This document shows, one piece after another, positions 51,985 through 60,114 of a stretch of DNA of 64,000 bases. The notes under the pieces were generated by a model. It was not told the DNA's origin and did not search any database. It saw only the letters and a program-made list of their open reading frames with translations. Within the stretch, counting starts at the first letter, position 1, and every line of letters begins with the position of its first letter. The translations under genes were made by a program, and so were the position numbers. Source of the DNA: Rhizobium sophorae. Its GTDB lineage: Bacteria; Pseudomonadota; Alphaproteobacteria; Rhizobiales; Rhizobiaceae. The stretch is from assembly GCF_013087515.1 (NCBI RefSeq), contig NZ_JABFCN010000045.1:244434-308433 (forward strand), in the 5' to 3' direction.

Positions 51985-53553
51985 TCACGATCTCACGCGC
52001 TGGCCACGGCGGTTGCGGTTGCGCCGCCACACGCCGTCATCGGCCATCATGTCGGTGAGCAAGCCTTCCCTCAAGCCGCGATCGGCAACGCGCATGCGCG
52101 GGCTCGGCCAGCGGCGGCGGATCGCCTCGAGGATGGCGCAGCCGGCGAGCACCAGATCGGCCCGGTCAGGCCCGATGCAGGGATTGGCGGCGCGGCTTGC
52201 GAAATCCCAGGAGAGAAGCTTTGCCTGCATGGCGGAGACCTCATCGTCGGACAGCCAGATGCCATCGACCTTGCGCCGGTCATAACGCGGCAGGTCGAGA
52301 TGCACGCCGGCAAGCGTCGTCACCGTGCCCGATGTGCCTATCAGGTGAAAGTCGCCGGTCTGGGCGACCTCAATCTCCGGGCAATCGAAGCTTCCAAGCA
52401 TGCCTTCGACTTCGCGCACCATGCCTTCGAAGGCCTCCGGCGTGACGTCGTGCCCGCCATGGCGCTCCGACAGCGTCACGACGCCGACCGGCAGCGAAGT
52501 CCAGTGGGTGATGTGATTGGCAAGGCGGCTGAAGCGATTGTCGCCGATACGGATGACGGCGATCTCCGACGAGCCGCCGCCGATATCGAAGAGCACGACG
52601 GAGCGCGTCTCGCGACCGACCAGCGAGGAGCAGCCGGAGACGGCAAGCCGCGCTTCGGTTTCTCGATCGATGATTTCGAGCGCGAGGCCGGTTTCGGCAA
52701 CGACGCGGCTGAGGAATTCCTCGCCATTGACGGCCTGGCGGCAGGCTTCGGTGGCGATCAGCCGCATGCGGCGGATCTCCCGGTTCCTGAGCTTGGAGGC
52801 GCAGATCCTCAACGCTTCGATCGCCCGCTCCATCGCCTCGTCGGACAGACGACCGCTGGCCGCAAGGCCTTCGCCGAGGCGCACGATGCGGGAAAAGGCG
52901 TCGACGACGCGAAATTGTCCCGGACGGGTCGGCTGGGCAATGAGGAGACGGCAATTGTTGGTGCCGAGATCGAGAGCGGCATAGAGCTCCTCCGGCCAAG
53001 CATGCTCGCCGCCCTGGCGATCTCCCTGATGCGCGGGATAGATATGGCTTTCCTGGCGGCCCCGGCGGTTGGCGCTCGCGCCATTCGATATTTCACGCAG
53101 TTCGGCCCTGAGCACCGTTTCTTCTGCGCGGCTTTCCTGCTGCTGGGTACCTGATGGTTTTGCCGGTGTCAGCGGCCGGCCCTGCAGACCGCGCTTGCCG
53201 CGGTGTTTGCGGCGGTTACGACGGCTCGGCGTTGAATCGCTATCGGAGCGGACAGCATTGCCTGCCGCTGCCGTCTGTTCCATGGCCTGGGGGAGAGGTG
53301 AACCGTCCTGCACAGCACCATGGCCGCCACGACGGCGACGCTTGCGCTTGCGGGCCGGATTCCCGGCTGCATCTTCCATCGGGCGCGCAGGCTGTCCGGC
53401 ACCGCCGGAAGGCTCATGCGAAGCGGTATGAGCCGCGTTGCGGGATTGCCCGCCACGCTTGCCCTTGCGGCGCCTGGACTTCTTGCCGTCCTTGCGCCCT
53501 GCCGCCGACGCCCCGTCAAATTGCAGCTTTGCGCCGCCTTCGGGGTCTTCCAC
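51985..53553 (-). CDS. Ppx/GppA phosphatase with a long basic N-terminal extension
   Basis: A 522-residue ASKHA-fold exopolyphosphatase or pppGpp phosphatase. The core starts near residue 190: YAALDLGTNNCRLLIA for the phosphate-1 loop, RLIATEACRQAVNG, FDIGGGSSEIAVI for phosphate-2 and GTSGTVTTLAGVHLDL. The first ~185 residues are low-complexity and rich in Arg, Lys, Gly and Gln (SRRRKGKRGGQ, RKRKRRRRGGHG, RNRRKHRGKRG). The last residues (RRNRNRRGQRVRS) are also basic. The start is GTG at 53553 with GGAA upstream. It precedes rlmE in an apparent operon. Confidence 0.9.
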   Translation of the reverse strand: MEDPEGGAKLQFDGASAAGRKDGKKSRRRKGKRGGQSRNAAHTASHEPSGGAGQPARPMEDAAGNPARKRKRRRRGGHGAVQDGSPLPQAMEQTAAAGNAVRSDSDSTPSRRNRRKHRGKRGLQGRPLTPAKPSGTQQQESRAEETVLRAELREISNGASANRRGRQESHIYPAHQGDRQGGEHAWPEELYAALDLGTNNCRLLIAQPTRPGQFRVVDAFSRIVRLGEGLAASGRLSDEAMERAIEALRICASKLRNREIRRMRLIATEACRQAVNGEEFLSRVVAETGLALEIIDRETEARLAVSGCSSLVGRETRSVVLFDIGGGSSEIAVIRIGDNRFSRLANHITHWTSLPVGVVTLSERHGGHDVTPEAFEGMVREVEGMLGSFDCPEIEVAQTGDFHLIGTSGTVTTLAGVHLDLPRYDRRKVDGIWLSDDEVSAMQAKLLSWDFASRAANPCIGPDRADLVLAGCAILEAIRRRWPSPRMRVADRGLREGLLTDMMADDGVWRRNRNRRGQRVRS

Positions 53554-53795
53554 GTTATTTTTCCACCGCGCCGCGCAAGTCCTGGGATATGCAGCAGGCG
53601 CTCATTCGATTTTTGCGTTGCCGCAAGAATATCAGCGCCCGCCGAAAACGACAAATTCTTTTTTGGACAAGGGATTTGCGGCGGTTTCAACGTTCTGCGG
53701 CAGCACCGATTTTTTTCAAAACAGCTATTTGCAATCCGCCGGCTTTTGGTTATAAGCGCCGCACAGCAGCCGAGCCACGCTTCGACGGCACCTGC

Positions 53796-53869
53796 TGGGG
53801 AATAGTTCAATGGTAGAACGACGGACTCTGACTCCGTTAATCTTGGTTCGAATCCAGGTTCCCCAGCCA
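53796..53869 (+). tRNA. tRNA-Gln (anticodon CTG)
   Basis: A full cloverleaf is present. The acceptor is TGGGGAA / TTCCCCA with discriminator G and encoded CCA. The D-stem is GTTC / GAAC. The anticodon stem is ACGGA / TCCGT with loop CTCTGAC, hence anticodon CTG reading CAG. The T-arm is CTTGG TTCGAAT CCAGG. Its 3' end marks the border between conserved DNA and the mobile-element-rich region to the right. Confidence 0.96.
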
Positions 53870-54104
53870 ATTCTCAGAAAAACCCCTTACTTCCTTGATT
53901 TTCCAGTCGTGCCGGATATCGTTTTTGGCATCATCGGCACCCTGACGTCCAGAACTGTACCCCACAGGTGATGCTCACGGTTTTTGAAACCGGGGCGGCG
54001 CTCTTTTGCTCCACTGGGATTGGGGGGCGGCCCCCTGCCCTTCGCCCCGGGAATCGGCGTCTTCGGCGCCGGCGATGCCAAACTTTTCCTGCCGATCGGT
54101 CTTT

Positions 54105-54452
54105 TCATCGGCTGGAACGGCATGCTGCCCTTCGCCATCTGCTCGGTCGGCAGAACCTTTTTTTGAAACCCAGACCCTCGGCCTGCACGAACACCCAAAC
54201 GGCGCGTCGCTCGGTTTTGATGCCGCGTTCGGCCAGTTCGCCACAAGACCCCCGCGTCGTGAACGGGCTGGATCGGCAACGTTGGCGCAGCCAGTCGGCC
54301 CGTTCGCCGGACAGGTCCGCTGCTTGCGCCCGCCGACGCGACCCCCCGTCAGAGCGCCGGTCTTGGCAAGCCGCTTCTTCCACTTCGAAGCACAGGTAGG
54401 GGGCGATCGCAAGTGCGGCTGCGATCGATCGTATCGTTTCTCCGGCATTCAA
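54105..54452 (-). pseudogene. Decayed IS630-family transposase fragment
   Basis: Pieces of the N-terminal half of an IS630-type transposase appear in alternating frames on the minus strand. ETIRSIAAALAIAP continues as KWKKRLAKTGALTGGR in another frame, then LSGERADWLRQRCRSSPFTT, GELAERGIKTERRAVWVFVQ and AEGLGFKKRF. At least two frameshifts separate them, and the DDE catalytic half is missing. The sequence left of about 54150 no longer resembles the transposase, although a 130-codon open frame crosses the junction. Confidence 0.75.
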
Positions 54453-54634
54453 GCGCGCTATCCCTGTTCGCGAAGATCTTCAGAATATGGTTGCGTCATC
54501 TCTGCCGGCCATCCTTTAAAAATCGAAGTGTGCTCTAAAGATGTCATGGCGTTGTGTTCTTTGGCAGCTTGCAACTGAACCGGTCATCTCGATTGACAAG
54601 CCGGGGAAGATCGCTGTTGTGAATTGTCGGTTGC

Positions 54635-55372
54635 TTATTGCGCCGCCTTGGACTTCGGTTCTTTGTCACCCTGCCAGAGCGGCAGGCCGACTTCTTCCGA
54701 GACCTGCGGATCGGCTGTGTAGATGGGATAACCTTGCCTGAGCAGCCTGATCAGGATTTCCCGGTCGAAACGAGTATGTTTGCGGGTCAGATTGGCGCTG
54801 TTGTATATGTGGCCGTTCGAATGAGGATTGATGCCGGTTATGATGACCGCGCTTGCATCGCTGTATAATGCAAACAACACTGCGATCATTCCGTTCGAGC
54901 ACTTGGTTTCGGCATCGAGCTCAAGGTTCACCAGTCCGCTGGCTTTGTGCATCAACGCTATGCGCTGATAGCGGCCCACGAGATGGAGATCCCGGTAGCA
55001 ATAGTTGAACGAGTTCAGATTGTTTTTCACGCGCGCCTGGCGTTTTTGACCCCGCCGCCAGGTGAGAACGTAGAGAGCGCCGGTGCGGTGCCCGGTGAGA
55101 ACGCGCCTTGTCTCCACCGCTGCCGCATTGCCGCCCTGGAGCTCGTTGAAGCCCATCAGGGTGATGTCGGGCGCATCGATGCCCCAGGCATGGACAGCTA
55201 TTTGCGAGGCGTTCACCGAAATGATACGATATGTTTCATCGAAGCCGACGGGCTTGTGGGAAACGGGTGCCGATCCGACGACCACGACAGGGCCGGCAAA
55301 TGGTACACTGGTTTTCGGAGGCTTGGGCCTTGTCACGGTATATCTGATGCGGCGGTAGATGATTTTATGCAT
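54635..55372 (-). CDS. Putative glycosyltransferase-like protein (sialyltransferase/DUF115-like)
   Basis: Protein of about 245 residues from ATG at 55372 (MHKIIYRRIRY). PVVVVGSAPVSHKPVGFDET followed by YRIISVNASQIA has the form of the nucleotide-sugar-binding first motif of GT29/GT42-like and DUF115 proteins. A second conserved-looking stretch, ASAVIITGINPHSNGHIYNS, lies near the C-terminal third. This is weak, pattern-based evidence. The composition is more AT-rich than the core genes and it lies between two dead transposases, so it was probably acquired laterally. The open frame extends to 55405. Confidence 0.5.
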   Translation of the reverse strand: MHKIIYRRIRYTVTRPKPPKTSVPFAGPVVVVGSAPVSHKPVGFDETYRIISVNASQIAVHAWGIDAPDITLMGFNELQGGNAAAVETRRVLTGHRTGALYVLTWRRGQKRQARVKNNLNSFNYCYRDLHLVGRYQRIALMHKASGLVNLELDAETKCSNGMIAVLFALYSDASAVIITGINPHSNGHIYNSANLTRKHTRFDREILIRLLRQGYPIYTADPQVSEEVGLPLWQGDKEPKSKAAQ

Positions 55373-55555
55373 CTGCGCAAGCAAATTTGGCATTCGAAAT
55401 ATCACTCCAGCTCATGCCCAGCCTGAATTATCTCAATGTAAGAGGTGAACCGGCCCCAAGAACCTGAGAACTCCTTTTGTAGCAAAGATTATCAGACTGC
55501 AAGACGGGGTCCGATGTAACTACACTGTATCGCGACGCCGCTCGTATTTGAATGC

Positions 55556-55925
55556 TTCGACGGCCACAAAGTTGTGGCTGGTCTCGATGGCGGCGCGGTC
55601 ACCTCGGATGCCGGCGCGCTTTTGCTTCGCCATGTCGACAAGTCATTGGCCTGTTCGAGCGGATGGCGGCGTGCTTTGTTGACGCCGCGCTGCGGCTTGC
55701 AAGGTCCACAGTGCGCACACGCTGGTCAGGCAGCGCATCGCGGCGCTCGCCTTGGGATTCGAGCAAGTCGACGACCATGACAGGCTGCGCCATTCCCGGT
55801 TCTTCGGCTTCTGTCGCAGAGCCTGACGCTGAAGCGGCCCGACTGTGCGGTGTTGGCCGGCAAATTCACCTTGAACCGGCTGAAGCACGGCCGCCTGGGG
55901 CAGCCGACGTGTCAAAGCTGGTTAG
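55556..55925 (+). pseudogene. Decayed IS1380-family transposase fragment
   Basis: The N-terminal ~125 codons of an IS1380-type transposase in broken frames. FDGHKVVAGLDGGAVTSDAG is followed by ALLLRHVDK, then in another frame VRQRIAALALGFEQVDDHDR and LRHSRFF, then LTLKRPDCAVLAGKFTLNRL. Stop codons and frameshifts interrupt it, and the catalytic domain is absent. No terminal repeats are visible. Confidence 0.8.
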
Positions 55926-56059
55926 ATGCGCGACGCTGTCAGCCAGCAGTTAGAAACGTGACACTTGCGCTCACCACGACGGTCGTGTGAGCCACCAGAG
56001 CCACCACCGGGGCTGCCCTGTGCTTCACGGCAGAGTGAGGCTTTGGTGGCGCCCGGCGC

Positions 56060-56356
56060 TCAAACGCGGCTGAAAATCGAGAAATAGTTAAAGTTCGATT
56101 TTGGAGACCGGGAAAGGATGTCCGATGGCGTATATCGATACGATGAAGTTGAAACTTCCTTCACCATTCGTTCGACTGTCGGCTTTCGGACGTCAACGAT
56201 AATGGTCTTTGGCCCAGGCAGCATGTCGAATATGTCGACGCAAGCAGCGTCAATGTATTTCTCCCCGCCCAATTCCAATGCAGGCCCGTCTATAAGCACG
56301 AAATCCGCGGCAACCGTTGGGCGATCGATATAAGACGCCGTCCTCGCTACAACATC
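56060..56356 (-). pseudogene. 3' part of a SAM-methyltransferase gene split by IS66
   Basis: C-terminal ~96 codons of a class I methyltransferase. FVLIDGPALELGGEKYIDAA and PGPKTIIVDVRKPTVERMV match the late strands of the fold. Its first bases are the target duplication at 56349-56356. Removing the IS66 element and one duplication joins this exactly in frame to the 5' part at 59166-59506. That gives one open frame of 630 bp (209 residues), reading through the junction as HIDVVARTASYIDRPTVAAD. Confidence 0.85.
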
Positions 56357-56371
56357 GTAACCGCCCGATTG
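56349..56371. repeat. IS66 left end: target duplication and terminal inverted repeat
   Basis: The 8-bp target duplication ACAACATC (56349-56356) is followed by the terminal repeat GTAACCGCCCGATTG (56357-56371), identical to the reverse complement of the right end. Beyond this the two ends share most of a further ACCGCC. Confidence 0.95.
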
Positions 56372-56668
56372 CTACCGCCGAGATTTTGCTTTGATGCGAG
56401 CGACGAGCAGCTCGTCGTCAACAAAGCTGTCGAGGAAGTCGTTCCATTCTTGGGGTGAGCGGCGGGCATCTTTGAGCATCTGCTCCAATTCGTCCATGCC
56501 GTCGTCTGTCAGTGCGGTCACCGATTCGTCGTCTCCGGTGTACACGGAGATGATGCTGCCGTAGCTCAGATTATCATCGTTGGAGACAATTGCCTGAAGA
56601 AGCTCCGGGTCCTCTTCGAGGATTTCGGCAACAAATTTGATCGTACGGACGTAGGTGACTGTCGCCAT
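56372..56668 (-). CDS. IS66 accessory (passenger) gene product
   Basis: A 98-residue acidic protein (EILEEDPELLQAIVSNDDN, DDGMDELEQMLKDARRSPQE, ending DDELLVARIKAKSRR). Its ATG shares one base with the tnpC stop codon (TGATG), so translation is coupled to the transposase, and its stop codon abuts the left terminal repeat. It is not one of the standard three IS66 proteins. The family and function are unknown to me; candidates are a transposition modulator or an antitoxin-like cargo, with no motif to decide. Confidence 0.75.
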   Translation of the reverse strand: MATVTYVRTIKFVAEILEEDPELLQAIVSNDDNLSYGSIISVYTGDDESVTALTDDGMDELEQMLKDARRSPQEWNDFLDSFVDDELLVARIKAKSRR

Positions 56669-58290
56669 CAGGCTGCCTTCGCGTCGATTGTGGTGATCGC
56701 CGACCAGTTCCACGGAAGCAATTCGTCTAACCGATTGATCTTGTGATCGTGGATGCGATCGAGCACGTCTGCCAGATAGGCCTGCGGATCAAGACCATTC
56801 ATCTTTGCCGTCTCGATGATCGTCATGGCGCGTGCCAAGGTCTCCGCTCCCGTATCGGCTCCCGCGAAGAGCCAGTTCCGTCTTCCCACGCCTATCGGAC
56901 GCAGTGCCCGCTCGGCGGAATTGTTGTCGATCGCGACGCGGCCGTCGTCGAGGAACAGACAGAGTGAAGACCATCGGCTCAATCCGTAGCGGAAAGCTGT
57001 CGCCAGATCGCTTTTGCCCGGAATGCGCGTTAGTTGAGCTTCAGCCCAGTGGCGGAATGCATCGACCTTAGGCTTGCTCTGGGTCTGACGCGCGGCAAGC
57101 CGGATCTCAGGAGGCTGCCCATTGATGCCACGCTCGATGTCGTAAAGCGCTCCGATGCGATCGAGAGCCTCTCGCGCGATCTCGGACTTGTTTGATGTCC
57201 AGATATCGTGGAAGTCTCGTCGCCAATGAGCCCAGCAGGCGGCTTCCTTGAAGCGAGATTCTCCCTTTTCTCCAGGCGCGTATAGCTTGCCATATCCTTT
57301 GTAGCCGTCAGCCTGAAGGATGCCGCTTGATTGCTTGAGGTGGCGGTGGACGTGCTCTTCTTTCCAGTCAGGAGCAAAATAGTAGACTGCACCGGGCGGG
57401 GAACTGCCTGCCCATGGACGCTGATCGCGGACATACGTCCAGATCCTGCCCTTCTTCACACCCTTGCCCAACCCCTTGTCTCGCAGCGAGCGATCCAGCA
57501 CCCTGATCGGGGTATCGTCCGCATGAAGCAGGTCACTTGCCATGACCGCCGTTTCGATCCGCTCGATGAGAGGCTGAAGCACCTGCATGGCGCGACCACA
57601 CCAATCAACCATCGTGCTGTCGGGAATGTCGGCGCCCATGCGGGCGAAGATCTCGTTCAGACGGTACAGTGGCAAATGGTCGTCGAACTTCGAGACCAGA
57701 ATGTACGCCAAGAGGCCAGCGCCGGCCATGCTGCCCGGTATCGGGCGGCTGGGTGCTGCCATCTGCACCATTTTCTCGCAGCAGCGGCAGGACTTCTTCA
57801 GTCGAGAAACTTCGATGACTTTCATCTGCGCGGCGATCATGTCGAGGATTTCGCTGACGTCCTCACCGACAAGACGCAATTCACCTCCGCATTCCGGGCA
57901 GCAGGAGCCAGGATCGAGCTCTCGGCGCTCGCGAACCGCCTTGTCCGAGACGCGTGGGCGCCGGCGCATGATCTTTTCAGATGTATCCGCCAAGGGAACA
58001 ACAGACGCCGCCTCATCAGGTTCATCGATTGGCGCCGTACTGCCTTCAGCGGCGGCGATCAACAGATCCTCAAGCGCTAGTTCCAACTGCTCGATTTCAC
58101 GCTCAATCTTTTCGGAGGACTTGCCGAAGACCTGTTTCTTCAGCTTGGCAATGCGCAGCCGCAGCGTTTGGATTAACTGATCATGCGCTTGCAATGTGGC
58201 CGACATCTTCGCGTTTTCCGCCTGCAAAGCGGCAATCATTGCCTTGAGAAAGGCTGGATCGTCCGGAAGATTTGTCGTCGCGCTAGACAT
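56668..58290 (-). CDS. tnpC: IS66 transposase TnpC
   Basis: A 540-residue DDE transposase. An N-terminal leucine-rich coiled coil (LQAENAKMSATLQAHDQLIQ) is followed by the zinc-binding CCPECGGEL ... SCRCCEKM. The DDE core has Asp in LLHADDTPIRVL, Asp in LQADGYKGYG and Glu in DNNSAERALRPIGVGRRNW, the family signature. The end carries the IS66 C-terminal tail (LDELLPWNWSA). ATG at 58290 has AGGA just upstream. Full length, with no frameshift. Confidence 0.95.
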   Translation of the reverse strand: MSSATTNLPDDPAFLKAMIAALQAENAKMSATLQAHDQLIQTLRLRIAKLKKQVFGKSSEKIEREIEQLELALEDLLIAAAEGSTAPIDEPDEAASVVPLADTSEKIMRRRPRVSDKAVRERRELDPGSCCPECGGELRLVGEDVSEILDMIAAQMKVIEVSRLKKSCRCCEKMVQMAAPSRPIPGSMAGAGLLAYILVSKFDDHLPLYRLNEIFARMGADIPDSTMVDWCGRAMQVLQPLIERIETAVMASDLLHADDTPIRVLDRSLRDKGLGKGVKKGRIWTYVRDQRPWAGSSPPGAVYYFAPDWKEEHVHRHLKQSSGILQADGYKGYGKLYAPGEKGESRFKEAACWAHWRRDFHDIWTSNKSEIAREALDRIGALYDIERGINGQPPEIRLAARQTQSKPKVDAFRHWAEAQLTRIPGKSDLATAFRYGLSRWSSLCLFLDDGRVAIDNNSAERALRPIGVGRRNWLFAGADTGAETLARAMTIIETAKMNGLDPQAYLADVLDRIHDHKINRLDELLPWNWSAITTIDAKAA

Positions 58291-58353
58291 GATCCTGACT
58301 ACCACGAGCCAGGATAAATTTCCATAAAAACCAGTGGTTTCAGTGGGATAAAA

Positions 58354-58701
58354 TCACCCGACACGGGCCGGTGGCGCACCCCAATCAGGACGACGCCAAT
58401 CGATCCCTTCCCACAACATCGCCAGTTGGGCCGACGTCAGCCGGGCAGTCCCGTCGGATGCCGAAGGCCAAGGAAACCGCCCCTTCTGCAAGATCTTGTA
58501 ATACAGGCAGAAGCCCTGGCCATCAAAATACAGCAGCTTCAAACGATCGCCACGCTTGCCGCGAAAGGCGAAGACCGCGCCGCCAGTCGGCTTCTGACGC
58601 AAAACATCCTGCGCAAGCGCGGCAAGGCCTTCTACTCCCTTGCGCATATCCGTGATCCCGCACGCAAGATACACCCGAACGCCGGTCCCAGGCCCAATCA
58701 T
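58354..58701 (-). CDS. tnpB: IS66 accessory protein TnpB
   Basis: The 115-residue IS66 Orf2 protein: VYLACGITDMRKGVEGLAAL, GGAVFAFRGKRGDRLKLLYF and GFCLYYKILQKGRFPWP are its signatures. It is required with TnpA and TnpC for transposition of studied IS66 members. Its ATG overlaps the tnpA stop in an ATGA. Confidence 0.95.
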   Translation of the reverse strand: MIGPGTGVRVYLACGITDMRKGVEGLAALAQDVLRQKPTGGAVFAFRGKRGDRLKLLYFDGQGFCLYYKILQKGRFPWPSASDGTARLTSAQLAMLWEGIDWRRPDWGAPPARVG

Positions 58702-59066
58702 GCTGCTTCCACTGCCCGGATAATCTGCGTCAGGACATCGGGAGCCATAGAACTCTCGAAACGAAGCGTGCGGCCGCAGATCAATCGTAGCTCAATCATC
58801 CCGGAGCAGCTCTCCCTCAATTCAGGGGCATCGTTCTGCACGGCATTCAGATCGACGGGAATGAACAATGCATTCGAAGACACCGGGAGCAGCCCCTTCT
58901 TCTTGAGCTCGCTACGCCAGGCGTATATCTGCTGCCGCGTTACATCATGACGATGAGCAATCTCTGTGATCGTGGCTCCAGAAACCCCAACCGACATGAC
59001 AATTGCAAGCTTGTCTTCTTCGCGCCACCGCCGTCGACGTTCCTGCCCAAGAATTTCAACGCGCAT
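58698..59066 (-). CDS. tnpA: IS66 protein TnpA (HTH)
   Basis: A 122-residue DNA-binding protein. The HTH is RRRRWREEDKLAIVMSVGVS, then TEIAHRHDVTRQQIYAWRSE, followed by the IS66-Orf1 C-terminal part (GMIELRLICGRTLRFES). It should recognise the element ends. It overlaps tnpB by four bases. Confidence 0.93.
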   Translation of the reverse strand: MRVEILGQERRRRWREEDKLAIVMSVGVSGATITEIAHRHDVTRQQIYAWRSELKKKGLLPVSSNALFIPVDLNAVQNDAPELRESCSGMIELRLICGRTLRFESSMAPDVLTQIIRAVEAA

Positions 59067-59077
59067 CGCAATCCTCG

Positions 59078-59121
59078 CCTAAGACACGTCGCTAACGACG
59101 TCGTTAAACACGTGTCTTAGG
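59078..59121. repeat. Subterminal palindrome in the IS66 right end
   Basis: CCTAAGACACG (59078-59088) and CGTGTCTTAGG (59111-59121) are perfect reverse complements around a 22-bp spacer that itself contains ACGACGTCGT. It lies between the right terminal repeat and tnpA, so it may hold the tnpA promoter and an autoregulatory or transposase-binding site. Confidence 0.8.
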
Positions 59122-59150
59122 CCATCAGGGCGCTAGGCGGCAGGCGGTTC

Positions 59151-59173
59151 CAATCGGGCGGTTACACAACATC
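59151..59173. repeat. IS66 right end: terminal inverted repeat and target duplication
   Basis: CAATCGGGCGGTTAC (59151-59165) is the exact reverse complement of the left end. It is followed by ACAACATC (59166-59173), the second copy of the target duplication. Confidence 0.95.
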
Positions 59174-59506
59174 GATATGCTTATTTCGGACATATGGAGT
59201 GACGGCGTCGGCCACGCCAAAGCTGTTCAGCATCGACAAGGTATTGTCGAGCGACTCCTTGCTTTCTTCTATCGTGACGAACTTCGCGTTGTTTCGAGAC
59301 GCGTAGCGGGCGCAAACTATTGTCGATGAGCCACTGCCGAGTTCCAGAATTGATGCCGGTTTTAAGGATTGAAGCAACCGATTCAATGAAACAAGTTTGT
59401 ACGCCTGCATGCGCGGCGCGAGACCACCGCCAGAGTGAAAAGCCGCTAGCACTTCGTCCGCAAATTTGTACTCGTCCGGTGCAGTAGCCCTATCTTCTGA
59501 GATCAC
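59166..59506 (-). pseudogene. 5' part of a SAM-methyltransferase gene split by IS66
   Basis: Codes for the N-terminal ~113 residues of a class I methyltransferase, with the SAM-binding loop ASILELGSGSSTIVCARYAS and the acidic strand KFVTIEES. It now ends at a TAA provided by the IS66 end (59162-59164). The start is GTG at 59506, with no Shine-Dalgarno of its own, but it overlaps the stop codon of a 31-codon frame (GTGA), so translation may be coupled. The in-frame upstream TAA excludes a longer start. In this region of sugar-related genes it may have modified a surface glycan. Confidence 0.82.
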
Positions 59507-59598
59507 GCGTTCGAATTAGCAGAGTTCGTCAAACCCAGCCTATGTGCGACGTTGCGCAGAATCCCCAAAGTCTCGTCCTTATTAAGTTCAATGTTCAT
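59503..59598 (-). CDS. Possible 31-residue ORF coupled to the methyltransferase
   Basis: ATG at 59598 opens MNIELNKDETLGILRNVAHR, continuing LGLTNSANSNA, and ends at a TGA that overlaps the GTG start of the methyltransferase (GTGA). The overlap and the absence of another ribosome-binding site for the methyltransferase support a real leader or small protein. Its own Shine-Dalgarno is weak. It could equally be the N-terminus of a once longer fused gene. Confidence 0.35.
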   Translation of the reverse strand: MNIELNKDETLGILRNVAHRLGLTNSANSNA

Positions 59599-59719
59599 CG
59601 GCGGAAATCGTATATAGGCTAACGAACAGTACGGCAACGGCACGATCAGTAGCTACAACCCTCATCTTTGTTTTAGACAGGCCGGATCGAGGGACCGCGC
59701 CTGAAGCGACGATCCTTCC

Positions 59720-60019
59720 TTAGCATTTCACGTAAAGAATGTAGCTCCGGGCAGGGCGACCCTGATCGGATGTGCTGGTCTCGATCACAGATTCCTTAAT
59801 GATGCGACCGGCAGGGCATCGCTTCTTCAGATAATTAAGTGCATGGCGTTCGCGGTCTTCTTTGTCGTCCGGATTGTACTCGACGTCAGGTGTGTTGCTC
59901 ATTTGCAGAGCGTGGTCCGCTCCGGGGACCGGAACGGGGGCTACCTCCATGTCGCCGCTCTGCGTCTGGCACCCTGCCAGCGCAACCGATAGTACCAGTA
60001 CAAGAGCCTTTGCCTGCAT
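59720..60019 (-). CDS. Small putative lipoprotein
   Basis: A 99-residue protein with a lipoprotein signal: LVLVLSVALAGC with lipobox LAGC. The short mature part includes HALNYLKKRCPAGRIIKESV and ends SYILYVKC, giving two further cysteines. ATG at 60019 has a strong GGAAGGAG nearby; the longer frame to 60100 is not needed. It is divergent from a holin-like gene, which suggests phage origin. Family not recognised. Confidence 0.65.
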   Translation of the reverse strand: MQAKALVLVLSVALAGCQTQSGDMEVAPVPVPGADHALQMSNTPDVEYNPDDKEDRERHALNYLKKRCPAGRIIKESVIETSTSDQGRPARSYILYVKC

Positions 60020-60114
60020 GAACGAGTCTCCTTCCCCAAATCGGTTGTAGATCAGGAAAGCATTTAGAAACAAGCGCGCCTCGTCGGCCACCACCCACAA
60101 TCTGGAGTTTATCC

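Larger units (their letters stand above)
56357..59165 (-). mobile_element. Complete IS66-family insertion sequence, 2,809 bp
   Basis: The element is bounded by perfect 15-bp inverted repeats and flanked by 8-bp direct repeats ACAACATC, the hallmark of IS66 transposition. On the minus strand it carries tnpA, tnpB, tnpC and a fourth small gene. All four frames are intact, with overlaps between tnpA and tnpB and between tnpC and the fourth gene. It therefore looks recently mobile. It interrupts a methyltransferase gene. Confidence 0.96.

Noticed and set aside
53887..54150. Open frame crossing the left end of the IS630 remnant
   Set aside because: The translation is Pro/Lys/Gly-rich without family resemblance; it merely extends a transposase frame into unrelated DNA. 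No good start site.
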